Below, in pieces: positions 63,482 to 64,000 of a stretch of 64,000 nt of DNA. Position 1 is the stretch's first letter, and each line of letters begins with the position of its first letter. A model generated the notes under the pieces. It made no database searches, was not told the origin of the DNA, and saw only the letters and a list, made by a program, of their open reading frames with translations. The stretch is from Perca fluviatilis. Its lineage: Eukaryota > Chordata > Actinopteri > Perciformes > Percidae. The translations under genes were made by a program, and so were the position numbers. The stretch covers positions 35,843,665 to 35,907,664 of the forward strand of contig NC_053112.1 of the NCBI RefSeq assembly GCF_010015445.1. The letters run 5' to 3'.

Positions 63482-64000
63482 GTGAGCACCGTGTTCACCT
63501 AATATCGCTGTATTCTTGAACCAAACTGTCAGTGCTTATTACATGCCTGCTCGTTGCATGTGTCCTAGCACATGAAACCACAACACACGTTAATGCAATC
63601 ATTGCATCCTCAACAAATGTTTGAAGGTGCACTAATAAATACTTTTATATACGCAGTGGGTGAAAAGTCTTGTAGTGGCAAACCCACAGAGAATTGTCGG
63701 CAGACTCTGCAGTTCCCCTCAGCTCTGCAGAACCTTTTAGCATCTTTTAGCACATTGTTTTGGTTTTACGGCACATAACTTTAGCCGTTTTCAGTGGAAA
63801 AACCTCTGATAAACTGACAATACACTACCTGCCGAGCACAAAGCAGGAGACTGATAAAGTTAACCACCAGCAGGTAAAAGGAGAGTCAATATTTGGAGTT
63901 GTCGGTTGATCACAAACATGACTCCAACTGATGCTAATGTTGTTCTTTGTCTGATAGATGCATAAATAGACACTGTTTGTTACCAGCTCTATACAATCTG
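63482..64000 (+). other. Start of intron 6 of the second meprin gene
   Basis: Aligns with 20189-20720 of copy A, with small indels (for example 20688-20700). The open frame at 63572-63778 and its counterpart at 20259-20480 are intronic and not coding. Confidence 0.7.

Larger units (their letters stand above)
50943..64000 (+). repeat. Segmental duplication, copy B (runs off the window)
   Basis: Direct repeat of 15968-20720, with private insertions: about 51037-52755 (hAT pieces), 53616-55562 (TTAA element), 57617-58232 (Harbinger-like MITE) and 58873-63030 (hAT plus Rex3). If tandem, the unit is about 35 kb. The left edge could instead lie near 52768, because the first ~95 bases are shared hAT tail. 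Confidence 0.8.

Overview
The window is nuclear DNA of a ray-finned (teleost-type) fish. The evidence is intron-split vertebrate genes with GT/AG junctions, two Rex3-type LINEs ending in GATG repeats, Tc1-like, hAT-like, Harbinger-like and CACTA-like relics, tRNA-derived SINE sequence and long GT, CT and AT microsatellites. No species can be named. About nine tenths of the window is non-coding or transposon-derived.

Only two host gene families are supported. (1) 2.0-4.5 kb, minus strand: a complete three-exon Kruppel-like transcription factor of 369 codons, with an acidic N-terminal region and three C-terminal C2H2 fingers (KLF1/2/4/17 subgroup). (2) 18.1-30.5 kb, plus strand: a complete 15-exon meprin-type metalloprotease of 695 codons (signal peptide, propeptide, astacin domain, MAM, MATH, transmembrane helix, cytoplasmic tail; meprin beta-like, but with no EGF module). 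A second copy of this gene starts at 56.6 kb. Exons 1-6 are present and the window ends before exon 7. The six visible coding exons look identical to the first copy by eye, while the introns carry scattered differences and large private insertions.

Layout: 0-2 kb KLF 3' flank; 2-4.5 kb KLF gene; 4.9-15.3 kb gene-free, with a TIR element at 8.0-10.9 kb, a Tc1 relic at 12.4-13.1 kb and a LINE relic at 13.1-15.0 kb; about 16-20.7 kb copy A of a segmental duplication, including the 5' half of meprin A; 20.8-29.6 kb meprin introns loaded with elements; 30.5-34.4 kb gene-free, with a SINE, a Tc1 end and a perfect hairpin; 34.4-41.0 kb a composite inverted-repeat element with tandem-repeat arms, a PHD-finger exon, a nested Rex3 and a nested second LINE fragment; 42.6-46.8 kb a broken CACTA/EnSpm-type transposase gene; 47-50.5 kb MITEs and hAT pieces; about 51-64 kb copy B of the duplication with its own insertions, among them a TTAA-site element, a Harbinger-like MITE and a hAT element that carries a Rex3.

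The duplication gives pairs of filled and empty insertion sites, so several element boundaries and target-site duplications can be read directly. The KLF and meprin genes show no evident functional link; they are simply neighbours. Calls rest on reading the sequence and on remembered family features; no database search was run.
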